Source: Acidocella sp.
GTDB taxonomy: Bacteria > Pseudomonadota > Alphaproteobacteria > Acetobacterales > Acetobacteraceae
Reading direction: 5' to 3'
DNA: 12,499 nucleotides
Assembly (NCBI GenBank): GCA_029077775.1
Contig: JAQNCU010000045.1
Span: 1 to 12,499 of the forward strand
The position numbers were made by a program, and so were the translations under genes. Below, piece by piece: positions 1 through 8,042 of the stretch. The notes below the pieces were generated by a model that was not told where the DNA came from, searched no databases, and was given only the letters and a program-made list of their open reading frames with translations. How positions within the stretch are numbered: position 1 is the stretch's first letter; each line of letters opens with the position of its first letter.

Positions 1-418
1 TGATGACATCGGTGAAGGCGGCATTGTTTGCGGCGGTGATCTGACCCGTGCGGATGCCGTGCGCGAAGGCAAACATTGCGGCCAGCGTGTCGTTGATCCC
101 GGGCATGACATCCTTGCCATCGGTCAGCACAGGCTGGCCGGAGCGGTTGCGCAAGGCGGTGTGGAGAACGGCGCGATCCTCGGTGGTGTTGATGCGCCGA
201 CCGGCGAACATCGCGTCGCGCTTCTGCGTGACCTGCACGGTCTCCACCAGTTGCAGCAGCAAAGCGAGGGTCTCGGTGGTGAGATTGGTTTTAGAGTAAT
301 CCAGGAGCAGATCATCGAGTGAGGCTGAGAACGCCGCGAAGCGATCTGGCGATGCGGCGAACAAAGCGCGCATGTCAGGGATGGGGGCGGCTTTGAGTTG
401 GGTCCAGATATCCGACAT
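1..418 (-). CDS. pgi: Glucose-6-phosphate isomerase, N-terminal part (cut by window edge)
   Basis: Catalyses the reversible conversion of glucose 6-phosphate and fructose 6-phosphate in the cytosol. Only the first 139 residues are in the window. The frame is open from the ATG at 418-416 to base 1 and reads MSDIWTQLKAAPIPDMRALF at its start. Family marks are the early LLLDYSKTNLT segment (residues 37-47) and MFAGRRINTTEDRAVLHTAL (70-89), a hallmark of phosphoglucose isomerases. The last residues, FTDVI, lead into the place where the family's sugar-phosphate-binding IGIGGS motif would follow outside the window. The start is well supported: GGAG lies 7 nt upstream, and the ATG directly follows the eda stop (TGA then ATG, no gap). 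It is the last visible gene of the ED operon and would feed fructose 6-phosphate back to the Zwf substrate. Family identity is clear; the C-terminal half cannot be judged. Confidence 0.93.
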   Translation of the reverse strand, partial: MSDIWTQLKAAPIPDMRALFAASPDRFAAFSASLDDLLLDYSKTNLTTETLALLLQLVETVQVTQKRDAMFAGRRINTTEDRAVLHTALRNRSGQPVLTDGKDVMPGINDTLAAMFAFAHGIRTGQITAANNAAFTDVI

Positions 419-1066
419 TCAGGCACTCCGATGTTGGGCTAAAGCGGCGGCGGCGGCGGCGAGGCTGGTGATGCTGCCCCAGTCACCAGCTTCGATGGCG
501 GTGCGGGAGACCATCCAGGAGCCGCCGACGCACAGCACGTTGGGCAGTTTGAGATAGCGCGGCGCGGAATCCAGCGTGATGCCGCCTGTGGGGCAGAATT
601 TAAGCTGGGGCAATGGCGATGATAAAGCCGCGAGGAAGGCCGCCCCGCCCGCAGGTTCGGCGGGGAAAAATTTGGCGAATTGATAGCCGCGTTCGATCAG
701 CGCCATGGCCTCAGAGGCCGTGGCGATGCCGGGCAAGGGCGCGATGCCCGCCTGTGCCGCCGCATCTAATAACCTGGTTGTGGCACCTGGGGAGACGGCG
801 AAGCGCGCACCCGCCTGGGCGGCATGCGTGTATTGGGACGGCTCGATGACGGTGCCGACGCCGACAATGGCGTCTGGCACCTCGGCGGCGATGGCGCGAA
901 TGGCGTCAAGCCCCGCCGCGGTTCGCAAGGTGATCTCGATTACGGGCAACCCGCCCGCCACCAAGGCACGGGCCAGCGCCACGGCGTGGCGCACATCCTC
1001 GATGATCACGACCGGGATGACCGGTGCGGCGCGGAGGATCGCCTCCAATCCGTTTTGCACGCTCAT
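419..1066 (-). CDS. eda: 2-keto-3-deoxy-6-phosphogluconate (KDPG) aldolase
   Basis: A class I aldolase that splits KDPG into pyruvate and glyceraldehyde 3-phosphate, the last ED step; the enzyme is cytosolic and typically a trimer. The protein is 215 aa, a normal family length. Visible motifs are VIEITLRT (residues 42-49, with active-site Glu44 and Arg48), the GVGTV strand (69-73), AVSPGATT (90-97), FAKFFPAE (130-137) with Schiff-base Lys132, and CPTGGI (158-163) for phosphate binding. The ATG overlaps the edd stop as ATGA (1063-1066), with AAAGG 7 nt upstream, so translation is probably coupled to edd. Some family members also cleave 2-keto-4-hydroxyglutarate; the sequence alone does not exclude that, but the neighbours make KDPG the main substrate. 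Confidence 0.96.
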   Translation of the reverse strand: MSVQNGLEAILRAAPVIPVVIIEDVRHAVALARALVAGGLPVIEITLRTAAGLDAIRAIAAEVPDAIVGVGTVIEPSQYTHAAQAGARFAVSPGATTRLLDAAAQAGIAPLPGIATASEAMALIERGYQFAKFFPAEPAGGAAFLAALSSPLPQLKFCPTGGITLDSAPRYLKLPNVLCVGGSWMVSRTAIEAGDWGSITSLAAAAAALAQHRSA

Positions 1067-2889
1067 GCCATGACCTTTGCGAAAATGCTCGCACCGGTAT
1101 CGGCGGTGCCGACGAGATGGCGGAACGCGCCGAACAGCTCCCGCCCGACGCCGACATGGTTGGCTGAGAGATCAGCCCGCACCGGGTCGCGGGCGGCAAA
1201 TTCGGCGGGGTCGACCAGCACGGTCAGGGTTCCTTTGACGCCATCGACACGGATGAGATCGCCATCTCGGATTTTGCCGATGGCGCCAAAATCAGCAGCC
1301 TCCGGCGTCACATGGATGGCGGCGGGGACCTTGCCGGAGGCACCGGAGAGGCGGCCATCGGTGACCAGTGCTACCTTGAAACCCTTATCCTGTAACACGC
1401 CGAGCGGTGGCATCAGCTTGTGCAGTTCCGGCATACCATTGGCCTTTGGGCCTTGGAAACGCACCACGACCACGCAATCCTGGTTGAGTGCGCCCGCACG
1501 GAAGGCGGCCTGCACATCTTCCTGGGAGGCAAAGACCATGGCGGGTGCCTCGATAACGTGACGCTCAGGCACGACCGCCGAGATTTTCATGATCGCGCGG
1601 CCAAGCGGGCCATCCAGCACTTTGAGACCGCCGCTGGCCTGGAAGGGGTTGTTTAAACCGCGCAGCACGGTGTCATCCCCGCTTTGGCCAGCGGCCTCGC
1701 GCCAAATTACCTGGCCTTGCGCATCCAGCCCCGGTTCGGTGGCGTAGGCCTGGAGCCCGGTGCCGAAAATGGTTTTCACATCCGCGTGCAGCAGCCCCGC
1801 CGCCAGCAATTCGCGGATCAAAAACCCCGTGCCGCCAGCCGCCTGGAAATGGTTCACATCCGCCTTGCCATTCGGATAGATGTGGCACATCAGCGGCGTG
1901 ACGGCGGCGAGATCGGCGAAATCATCCCAAATCAGCACGATCCCCGCCGCCTGGGCCATCGCCACCAGATGCAGCGTGTGGTTGGTCGAGCCGCCAGTGG
2001 CCAGAAGCCCGATAATCGCATTGGCAAAGACTCGCTCATCGAGCATCAAACCGACCGGCGTGTAGTCATTCCCGGTAGCGGTGATGCCCATGGCCCGGCG
2101 CGCGGCCTCATGCGTCAAAGCATCCCGCAGCTTGGTGTTGGGGTTGACGAAGGCGGCACCGGGCAGATGCAGGCCCATGATCTCCATCATCATCTGGTTG
2201 GTGTTGGCGGTGCCGTAGAATGTGCAGGTGCCGGGGCCGTGATATGATTGGCTTTCAGCCTCCAGCAGGTCCGCCCGGCTGACCTTGCCTTGCGCGTAAA
2301 GCTCCCGGATACGGGATTTTTCGGCATTGGGCAGGCCGGAGGTCATCGGCCCGGCGGGGATGAAAACGGCGGGCAAATGCCCGAAAGACAGCGCCCCGAT
2401 AACCAGGCCGGGGACGATTTTATCACAAATGCCCAAATACACCGCCGCGTCGAAGGTTTGGTGAGACAGCGCGATGGCGGTGGAAAGGGCGATGACATCC
2501 CGGGAAAATAGCGAAAGCTCCATCCCCGCCTCGCCCTGGGTGATGCCGTCGCACATTGCGGGCACGCCGCCCGCGACCATGGCAACACCCCCCGCCGCCC
2601 GGGCGGCGGCGCGGATCAGATCTGGGAAACGCTCATAAGGCTGGTGGGCGGAGAGCATGTCGTTATAGGCAGTGACGATGGCGAGGCTGGCGCCGTCACC
2701 AACACGCAGAACGGCTTTGTCACCTGGCGCGCAGGCGGCGAAGCCATGCGCCTGGTTGGCGCAGCCCAAAACCCGACGCTGGGGCGATTTGCTGGCGGCA
2801 GCGGCGATGCGGGCGAGATAGCTTTGCCGGCCAGGTTTGCTGCGCGCGACGATGCGCGCCGTGACGTCCGCGAGCATTTTATGAACCAT
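1063..2889 (-). CDS. edd: 6-phosphogluconate dehydratase
   Basis: Dehydrates 6-phosphogluconate to KDPG, the committed ED step, using an oxygen-sensitive iron-sulfur cluster. The protein is 608 aa, which fits Edd (about 600 aa) better than the shorter dihydroxy-acid dehydratase IlvD of the same superfamily. Motifs include MCDGITQGEAGMELSLFSRD (residues 112-131), YLGICDKIVPGLVIGAL (151-167, IlvD/Edd signature 1), HGPGTCTFYGTANTNQMM (217-234), YPNGKADVNHFQAAGGTGF (338-356, typical of Edd) and LVTDGRLSGASGKVPAAIHV (508-527, signature 2). Cys113, Cys155 and Cys222 are the likely cluster ligands by family analogy. The start is firm: a strong Shine-Dalgarno AAAGGGGA (about 2897-2904) sits 7 nt before the ATG. 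It lies 26 bp after pgl and overlaps eda by four bases. Confidence 0.97.
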   Translation of the reverse strand: MVHKMLADVTARIVARSKPGRQSYLARIAAAASKSPQRRVLGCANQAHGFAACAPGDKAVLRVGDGASLAIVTAYNDMLSAHQPYERFPDLIRAAARAAGGVAMVAGGVPAMCDGITQGEAGMELSLFSRDVIALSTAIALSHQTFDAAVYLGICDKIVPGLVIGALSFGHLPAVFIPAGPMTSGLPNAEKSRIRELYAQGKVSRADLLEAESQSYHGPGTCTFYGTANTNQMMMEIMGLHLPGAAFVNPNTKLRDALTHEAARRAMGITATGNDYTPVGLMLDERVFANAIIGLLATGGSTNHTLHLVAMAQAAGIVLIWDDFADLAAVTPLMCHIYPNGKADVNHFQAAGGTGFLIRELLAAGLLHADVKTIFGTGLQAYATEPGLDAQGQVIWREAAGQSGDDTVLRGLNNPFQASGGLKVLDGPLGRAIMKISAVVPERHVIEAPAMVFASQEDVQAAFRAGALNQDCVVVVRFQGPKANGMPELHKLMPPLGVLQDKGFKVALVTDGRLSGASGKVPAAIHVTPEAADFGAIGKIRDGDLIRVDGVKGTLTVLVDPAEFAARDPVRADLSANHVGVGRELFGAFRHLVGTADTGASIFAKVMA

Positions 2890-2915
2890 TGGCTATTCCC
2901 CTTTGCCTGATGCAA

Positions 2916-3605
2916 TCATGGGCACCAGAAAATGTCAGCCGGTGGCGTGCGCGCCAGCGCCACACGGACCGGCATATCAAGTACCGGCCCCGGTGCCAGC
3001 GCCGCATCTAGGACCGCGCGTTTGCCCGCCCCTTCAATATGCAGCGCGAGATAATGAGCCGTTTGGAGCGCCGCCCATGTCAGCGTAACCCGAGGTTCGC
3101 CTGCCTGCGGCGCGTTGATCCGTTCCAGCATATGGGGACCGTGAAGTGCGAATGAAAGCCGGTCGCCGCCGGGGAAAAACGATGCCGTGTGACCATCCAG
3201 CCCCATGCCCAGCACCACGGCGGCAAATGGCAAGGGGAGCACGGCAAGTGAGCCCTCATCGGCGGTGGCCAGTGGCAGAAAGGCGGCGGCGGCGGCGCGG
3301 TTTTGCAGCAGGGTTTGGCGCACCAGCCTGGCATTGCTGCGCGACGAGGTCTCAGACACGCAGCGGTCGTCGACCAAGGTGATGATCACGCGGGACCAGT
3401 CAAGCTCCTCAGACCGCAAAGCGACGAAAAACCGGGTCGGCGTGGTGCCGCCGGAGACCGCGAGGGCCGCGACAGGCTGGGTGGCGAGAGGCTGGGCGGC
3501 GAGGCGGTGGCGCAACGCAGCCGCCACGGCAGCGGCCAGGGCGGTGGCCAGCGCCTCCGGGTTGGCAAATTCACGCAATGGTTTCAACCCATGTACGGCC
3601 GTCAC
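2916..3605 (-). CDS. pgl: 6-phosphogluconolactonase (DevB/SOL type)
   Basis: Hydrolyses 6-phosphogluconolactone, the Zwf product, to 6-phosphogluconate. The protein is 229 aa, within family range. Motifs are AVSGGTTPTRFF (residues 49-60, sugar-phosphate loop), LVDDRCV (77-83) followed by SN (90-91), the signature GMGLDGHTASFFPG (133-146), PRVTLT (171-176) and GAGKRAVL (192-199). These match the NagB-like DevB fold rather than the beta-propeller YbhE type. The start is a GTG lying inside the zwf 3' end, giving a 35-bp overlap. No good Shine-Dalgarno precedes it, so initiation probably depends on ribosomes terminating on zwf. In-frame TTG codons at about 3587 and 3578 are weaker alternatives. 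Function is secure; the exact start is less so. Confidence 0.95.
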   Translation of the reverse strand: MTAVHGLKPLREFANPEALATALAAAVAAALRHRLAAQPLATQPVAALAVSGGTTPTRFFVALRSEELDWSRVIITLVDDRCVSETSSRSNARLVRQTLLQNRAAAAAFLPLATADEGSLAVLPLPFAAVVLGMGLDGHTASFFPGGDRLSFALHGPHMLERINAPQAGEPRVTLTWAALQTAHYLALHIEGAGKRAVLDAALAPGPVLDMPVRVALARTPPADIFWCP

Positions 3606-5070
3606 GCTCGATCAAGGCAATGGCGGCACTTGGCCCCCAGGTGCCCGCCGTATAGGATTTGGGTGGTTCGGCGGCGTTGGACCAGATTTGCAAAATCGGG
3701 TCGATCCAGCTCCATGCCGCTTCGACCTCGTCACGCCGCATGAACAAGGTCTGATCGCCGCGCACCACATCCAGCACCAGGCGCTCATAGGCGTCGGGGT
3801 TACGCCCGCCAAACGCGGTGGCGAAGCTCATATCGAGCGGCACCAGGCGCAGGCGCATACCCCCTGGGCCGGGGTCTTTGCTCATCAGCCATAATTTCAC
3901 ACCCTCATCGGGTTGCAGCCTGATCACCAGCCGGTTTGCCTCGATCCGCCCGGCGGCGGCGGCGAATACCGAATGCGGAATGGGGCGGAAATTGATGACG
4001 ATTTCAGATACGCGCGAGGGCAGGCGTTTGCCCGTGCGCAGGTAAAACGGTACGCCCGCCCAGCGCCAATTCTGCACCTCGGCTTTGATGGCAACAAATG
4101 TTTCAGTGGTGCTGGATTGATCGCCCAGCTCATCGAGATATCCGGGCACAGGCCCGCCCGCTTGCGCGCCCGCGCGATACTGCCCGCGCACGATGTTATG
4201 GCCACATAACAGGTCGGTATCGAGCTTTTTCAGGGATCGCAGAACCTTAAGTTTTTCGTCGCGCACAGCATCGGCGCCAAGAATGGCGGGCGGCTCCATG
4301 GCCACCAGACATAATAATTGCAGCATGTGGTTCTGCACCATGTCGCGCAGCGCCCCGGCCGTGTCGTAATACCCTGCCCGCCCTTCAACGCCGAGGCTTT
4401 CCGCGACTGTGATCTGGACATGGTCGATATGCGCCGCGTTCCACAATGGCTCGAACAAGCCATTGGCGAAGCGCAAGGCGAGCAAATTCTGCACCGCCTC
4501 TTTACCCAGGTAATGGTCGATGCGGTAGACCCGGTCCTCGGGGAATACTGCCCCCACGGCGTCGTTCACGGCCCGCGCGGAGGCTAAATCTTTGCCGATG
4601 GGCTTTTCCACCACCACCCGCGCCTGGTCACCCGCAAGGCCGAACCGGCCCAGCCGCTCACAGATGGCGCCGAACAAATTGGGCGCGGTGGCGAGGTAGA
4701 ACACATGCACACGGCCCGCATAGGCGGCCAGCGCCCCGGCCAGCCTGTCCCACCCGGCATCGCCGTCGGCATCGGCCTGGATATAGCTGATGCGCGCCAG
4801 AAAATGCGCCAGCGTTGCCGCCGCCTCATCCGATGGGGCGACATGATCGGCGATCGCCTTACGGGCCTGGGCGACATAGGCCGCCTTGTCCAGCGCCCCG
4901 CGTGAGACCCCGATGATCGACGCCTCGGCAGGCAATTGCCCGGCAATGTCCCTCTGGAACAGCGCCGGGAGCAATTTCCGGCGGGCCAGATCCCCCGTGG
5001 CACCGAACACGACGAGAACAAAGGGCACAACTTGTATCACGCGGCTGGTCATCACTGTGGTAACATCCAT
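3571..5070 (-). CDS. zwf: Glucose-6-phosphate 1-dehydrogenase
   Basis: Oxidises glucose 6-phosphate to 6-phosphogluconolactone with NAD(P)+, the entry to the ED route. With the start chosen here the protein is 499 aa, close to the usual length near 490. Motifs in this numbering are VVFGATGDLARRKLLPALF (residues 20-38, dinucleotide-binding loop), VVEKPIGKD (153-161), RIDHYLGKE (183-191, the G6PD active-site signature with substrate-binding Lys190) and MVQNHMLQLL (244-253, with the catalytic His248). The frame stays open upstream to an ATG at 5175, which would add 35 residues without recognisable G6PD homology. A further ATG lies at 5052, only ten residues before the core. None of the candidates has a convincing Shine-Dalgarno, so the N-terminus is uncertain. 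It is the first gene of the operon and overlaps pgl by 35 bp. Confidence 0.95.
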   Translation of the reverse strand: MDVTTVMTSRVIQVVPFVLVVFGATGDLARRKLLPALFQRDIAGQLPAEASIIGVSRGALDKAAYVAQARKAIADHVAPSDEAAATLAHFLARISYIQADADGDAGWDRLAGALAAYAGRVHVFYLATAPNLFGAICERLGRFGLAGDQARVVVEKPIGKDLASARAVNDAVGAVFPEDRVYRIDHYLGKEAVQNLLALRFANGLFEPLWNAAHIDHVQITVAESLGVEGRAGYYDTAGALRDMVQNHMLQLLCLVAMEPPAILGADAVRDEKLKVLRSLKKLDTDLLCGHNIVRGQYRAGAQAGGPVPGYLDELGDQSSTTETFVAIKAEVQNWRWAGVPFYLRTGKRLPSRVSEIVINFRPIPHSVFAAAAGRIEANRLVIRLQPDEGVKLWLMSKDPGPGGMRLRLVPLDMSFATAFGGRNPDAYERLVLDVVRGDQTLFMRRDEVEAAWSWIDPILQIWSNAAEPPKSYTAGTWGPSAAIALIERDGRTWVETIA

Positions 5071-5369
5071 AAGGTCATGATCGGTAAAGCAAGCACGGGC
5101 AGACAAGGCGGCTTTCGGGAACACGGGGCAAAGCCACTTTGCCAGCTTTTCGATGGTTGGCATACCGGCAGGCATTTCGCACCGAGAATTTTTGCCGCAT
5201 CCGGGCTTGGCCTTGGGGCGTTTGCCTGTGGTGATTTCAACGATGTTTCATACACCACCGCGTTTTATCATCATTATTTCAAAAGTCTCTAAACATCCAG
5301 GATTTCAAGGAATCCGCTTGTATTTTTCACCAACTTGACGGCTGAAAAAAACCCCGATAGCACGGGCGT
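5071..5369. promoter_or_regulatory. Divergent intergenic region between the ED and efflux operons
   Basis: About 300 bp between the preferred zwf start and the outer-membrane-factor start. The part from about 5225 to 5360 is visibly AT-richer than the flanking genes and should contain both divergent promoters. No convincing sigma-70 pair was found by eye. The best rightward candidate is TTGACG at 5335-5340 with TAGCAC 17 bp later (5358-5363), but this -10 is poor and would put the transcript start about at the ATG. ATTTCAA occurs three times (5234-5240, 5276-5282, 5302-5308). A short inverted repeat, GGATT/AATCC, spans 5300-5315. If zwf really starts at 5175, the left third of this region is coding. 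I saw no copy of the TTACAnTGTAA box found near the TetR gene. Confidence 0.5.
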
Positions 5370-6878
5370 ATGAAACCAACAGGTTTCCTTCGCCGCGCTG
5401 TCCCCGTGTTGCTTGTCCTCGCGGCGCCTATTGCACTCACAGGGTGTGAGGTTGGGCCCGATTATCATGCGCCTGCTGCACCTGTGGCACCGCTTACGCC
5501 GGCCAAGCTTCCGGCAGCCACCGCGAAGGCAGGCGGTGTGGCGCAGAATTTTGTGTCAGATGCCGACATCAGCGGCGATTGGTGGACGCTCTATCATAGC
5601 CCGGAGCTAAACGCGCTGATCACCGCTGCGTTTGCCCATAACCCGACGCTGGATGCCGCGCAGGGCAATTTGCTGGAAGCGCAGGAGACTGTGCGCGAGG
5701 CTGAGGGCGTTCTGGTACCCACGGTTTCGGGCAGCCTTCAGGCGGAGCGGGTGAAAGACTCCGCCGCCCAGTTCGCCGGGCAAGGCACGTCCACCACGGC
5801 GACGGTAGCGCCCTTTACGCTCTATAACGCCTCGCTCAGCGTCTCATACGCACTCGATGTTTGGGGCGGGGCGCGGCGTGATCTGGAGAGCCTGAACGCA
5901 CAGGAACAATATCAGCGTTATGAGCTTGAGGCCGCGTATTTGTCGCTGACCGCCAACATCGTGACCGGAGCCGTGACCGAAGCCTCGTTGAACGCACAGA
6001 TCGCTGACACGCAAAATGTTATCGCGGCTGAAGAGCACGAACTTTCCATCATTAAAACTCAGGTCGATCTGGGTGGCGTGGCACCCGCCAATGTGCTGAG
6101 CCAGGAGGCCACACTCGCCGCGTCCGAGGCGACATTACCGCCGCTGGAAGCGCAACTGGCGCAGGCGCGCAACCAACTTGCCACCTATGTCGGCAGCTTG
6201 CCTGGGAATTTTCATGAGGCCGATTTTACCCTGGCGGATTTGCATCTGCCGGCCGATCTGCCGGTCAGCCTACCATCTTCCATTTTGGCGCAGCGCCCGG
6301 ACATCGCCGCCGCCGCCGCGCAACTGCATGCGGCCTCAGCGAATATTGGCGTGGCGGATGCGCAAATGCTGCCGCAGGTGACGTTGTCGGCTGGTATCGG
6401 CCATGAATCACTCACCACGGGCGCATTGTTCACGCCGCAGACCTTGCTGTGGAGTCTGGTCAGCGGCCTGACCCAGCCGATTTTTGAGGGTGGGCAGCTT
6501 GCTGCCAAGCGCAAGATCGCGCTCGCCGCGTTGCAGGTTTCCGGCGCGCAATATCAGAACACCGTGCTGGTGGCGTTTCAGAATGTGGCGGACGCCTTGC
6601 AGGCTCTGCAATATGACGCGATCACCCTGAACGCCGCGCAAGCCGCCGCCGATGCCGCCGCGAAAAGTCTGGCTGTGACGCAGGACCAATACAGGCTCGG
6701 CGCGCAGCCGTTTACCGCCGTGCTGGTCGCGCAGACCACTTATCAGAACGCCGCGATTGCACAGGTAAAAGCCAGTGCGGCCCGGCTTGCCGATACCGCT
6801 GCCTTGTACCAGGCGCTGGGTGGCGGGTGGTGGCATCGCGCCGATGTCAAGGTTGCTTGTTGCGGACTCATTCCATGA
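5370..6878 (+). CDS. RND efflux outer-membrane factor, NodT-family lipoprotein
   Basis: The outer-membrane channel of a tripartite efflux system. It is expected to form a trimeric beta-barrel with a long periplasmic alpha-helical tunnel. The protein is 502 aa. A lipoprotein signal peptide is visible: positive MKPTGFLRRA, a hydrophobic stretch 11-23, then lipobox LTGC with lipidated Cys26. It is followed by EVGPDYHAPAAP, typical of the OprM/NodT family. Two OEP repeats follow, with YALDVWGGARRDLES (160-174) in the first and LPSSILAQRPDI (301-312) and LTQPIFEGGQL (367-377) in the second. The helical segments are very Ala/Gln rich. The last 15 residues after ALGGGWW include two adjacent Cys and look like a non-homologous tail. 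No clear ribosome-binding site precedes the ATG. It is the first gene of the operon; the adaptor gene starts 13 nt after its stop. Confidence 0.93.
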   Translation: MKPTGFLRRAVPVLLVLAAPIALTGCEVGPDYHAPAAPVAPLTPAKLPAATAKAGGVAQNFVSDADISGDWWTLYHSPELNALITAAFAHNPTLDAAQGNLLEAQETVREAEGVLVPTVSGSLQAERVKDSAAQFAGQGTSTTATVAPFTLYNASLSVSYALDVWGGARRDLESLNAQEQYQRYELEAAYLSLTANIVTGAVTEASLNAQIADTQNVIAAEEHELSIIKTQVDLGGVAPANVLSQEATLAASEATLPPLEAQLAQARNQLATYVGSLPGNFHEADFTLADLHLPADLPVSLPSSILAQRPDIAAAAAQLHAASANIGVADAQMLPQVTLSAGIGHESLTTGALFTPQTLLWSLVSGLTQPIFEGGQLAAKRKIALAALQVSGAQYQNTVLVAFQNVADALQALQYDAITLNAAQAAADAAAKSLAVTQDQYRLGAQPFTAVLVAQTTYQNAAIAQVKASAARLADTAALYQALGGGWWHRADVKVACCGLIP

Positions 6879-6891
6879 GAGAGATGAAATT

Positions 6892-8037
6892 ATGAGCAAG
6901 GCTCGGGGCCTGACGCTGCGGATGGTCGTCATGCTGGTCATTGTCGCCATTGTCTTCGGCGGCGTGTTTGGCTGGGGCTATGTGCGGGGTATCTTTATCG
7001 CCAAATTCCTCGCCGGGTTCGGCAACCAGACTCAAACGGTCGCCACCATCATCGCACCCACCTCCACATGGCAGACTCAGCTTAAATCTGTCGGCAGCCT
7101 GACGGCGGTGAATGGCGCGAGTATTTCGGCGGAGACCGCGGGCATTGTCGATAGCATCAAGTTCCAGTCCGGGACTGACGTGCCAGCCGGGGCGCTGTTG
7201 GTTACTTTACGCCCCAATAACGATGATGCGGTGCTGGCACAGCTAAAAGCGCAGGAATCGCTCGACCAGATTACCTATGATCGCGATGTCAAACAGTTTG
7301 CCGCCGACGCCATTGCCAAGGCGCAGCTTGATACCGACAGTGCCAATCTCGCCGCCATCCGGGCGCAGGTGCAGGCGCAGCAGGCTTTGATGGACGAGAA
7401 GAAGATCCGCGCGCCCTTCGCCGGGCGGCTGGGGATCAGGCAGGTTAACCTCGGCGAGTATCTCCCGGTCGGCACGCCAATTGTCACGCTACAACAGCTC
7501 AACCCGCTATTCGTGGATTTTTATCTGCCGCAGCAGGCGCTCTCGCAGATCAGTGTCGGGCAGAGCGTTGATGTCGCGGTGGATGCATTCCCGGGTAAAA
7601 TCTTCACCGCGAAAATCTCATCGATCAATTCCGTGGTGGATACCGCGACCCGAAATGTGCAGGTCCGCGCCACACTGGCCAACGATGGCCTGACCTTGCG
7701 CCCGGGGATGTTTGCCACCATCAGCATCGGCGTTGGAGCACCCCAAAAGTTGGTGACGCTGCCGCAGACCGCGATCACTTTCAACCCTTATGGCTCCACC
7801 GTGTTTGTGGTTACGCACGGCAAGGATGCCAAGGGCAAGGCTGATCTGGTCGCGCATTCGGTGTTTGTGACCACGGGCGATACGCGCGGTGACCAGATTG
7901 CGGTGCTGACCGGCTTAAAAGCCGGGGAACAGGTGGTTACCGCTGGCCAGCTTAAGCTGCGCAACAACACGCCGGTGGCGATAAACAATGTTGTGCAGCC
8001 GCCCGATGACGCAAACCCGAACCCGCCGAACGAATAA
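6892..8037 (+). CDS. RND efflux periplasmic adaptor (membrane fusion protein)
   Basis: Links the inner-membrane pump to the outer-membrane channel. The protein is 381 aa. An N-terminal membrane anchor spans about residues 11-31 (MVVMLVIVAIVFGGVFGWGY), with no lipobox. The lipoyl/barrel-sandwich half-motif is around ISAETAGIVDSIKFQSGTDV (78-97). A short helical hairpin covers about 112-170 and the second lipoyl half is KIRAPFAGRLGIRQVNLGEY (171-190). The beta-barrel domain follows from about 205, with VQVRATLANDGLTLRPGMFA (256-275), and a C-terminal membrane-proximal domain ends in a Pro/Asn-rich tail. The frame is open further upstream to 6775, but the ATG at 6892 is chosen because GAGAG lies 7 nt before it and the upstream part would overlap the preceding gene. 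The pump gene begins five bases after its stop. Substrate cannot be deduced. Confidence 0.94.
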   Translation: MSKARGLTLRMVVMLVIVAIVFGGVFGWGYVRGIFIAKFLAGFGNQTQTVATIIAPTSTWQTQLKSVGSLTAVNGASISAETAGIVDSIKFQSGTDVPAGALLVTLRPNNDDAVLAQLKAQESLDQITYDRDVKQFAADAIAKAQLDTDSANLAAIRAQVQAQQALMDEKKIRAPFAGRLGIRQVNLGEYLPVGTPIVTLQQLNPLFVDFYLPQQALSQISVGQSVDVAVDAFPGKIFTAKISSINSVVDTATRNVQVRATLANDGLTLRPGMFATISIGVGAPQKLVTLPQTAITFNPYGSTVFVVTHGKDAKGKADLVAHSVFVTTGDTRGDQIAVLTGLKAGEQVVTAGQLKLRNNTPVAINNVVQPPDDANPNPPNE

Positions 8038-8042
8038 CGCCG

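Noticed and set aside
124..426. 100-codon minus-strand frame at the left end, in place of pgi
   Set aside because: A different minus-strand frame from 418 reads the phosphoglucose isomerase motif at residues 70-89; this one is Cys/Ser/Pro-rich noise.
824..1561. 245-codon plus-strand frame opposite eda and edd
   Set aside because: It lies antisense to two enzymes with clear catalytic motifs and its composition is biased with no recognisable domain.
3205..3894. 229-codon plus-strand frame opposite pgl and zwf
   Set aside because: Antisense to two confident genes, Ala/Arg/Gly-rich, with no motif and no ribosome-binding site evidence.
5071..5369. TetR-type operator in front of the efflux operon
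   Set aside because: Read on both strands for TTACA/TGTAA pairs and found none, so pump control by the neighbouring TetR is not claimed.
6775..6891. Longer N-terminus for the adaptor protein, starting at 6775
   Set aside because: It would overlap the NodT gene by about 100 bp and put 39 non-homologous residues before the membrane anchor. The ATG at 6892 has a good ribosome-binding site.
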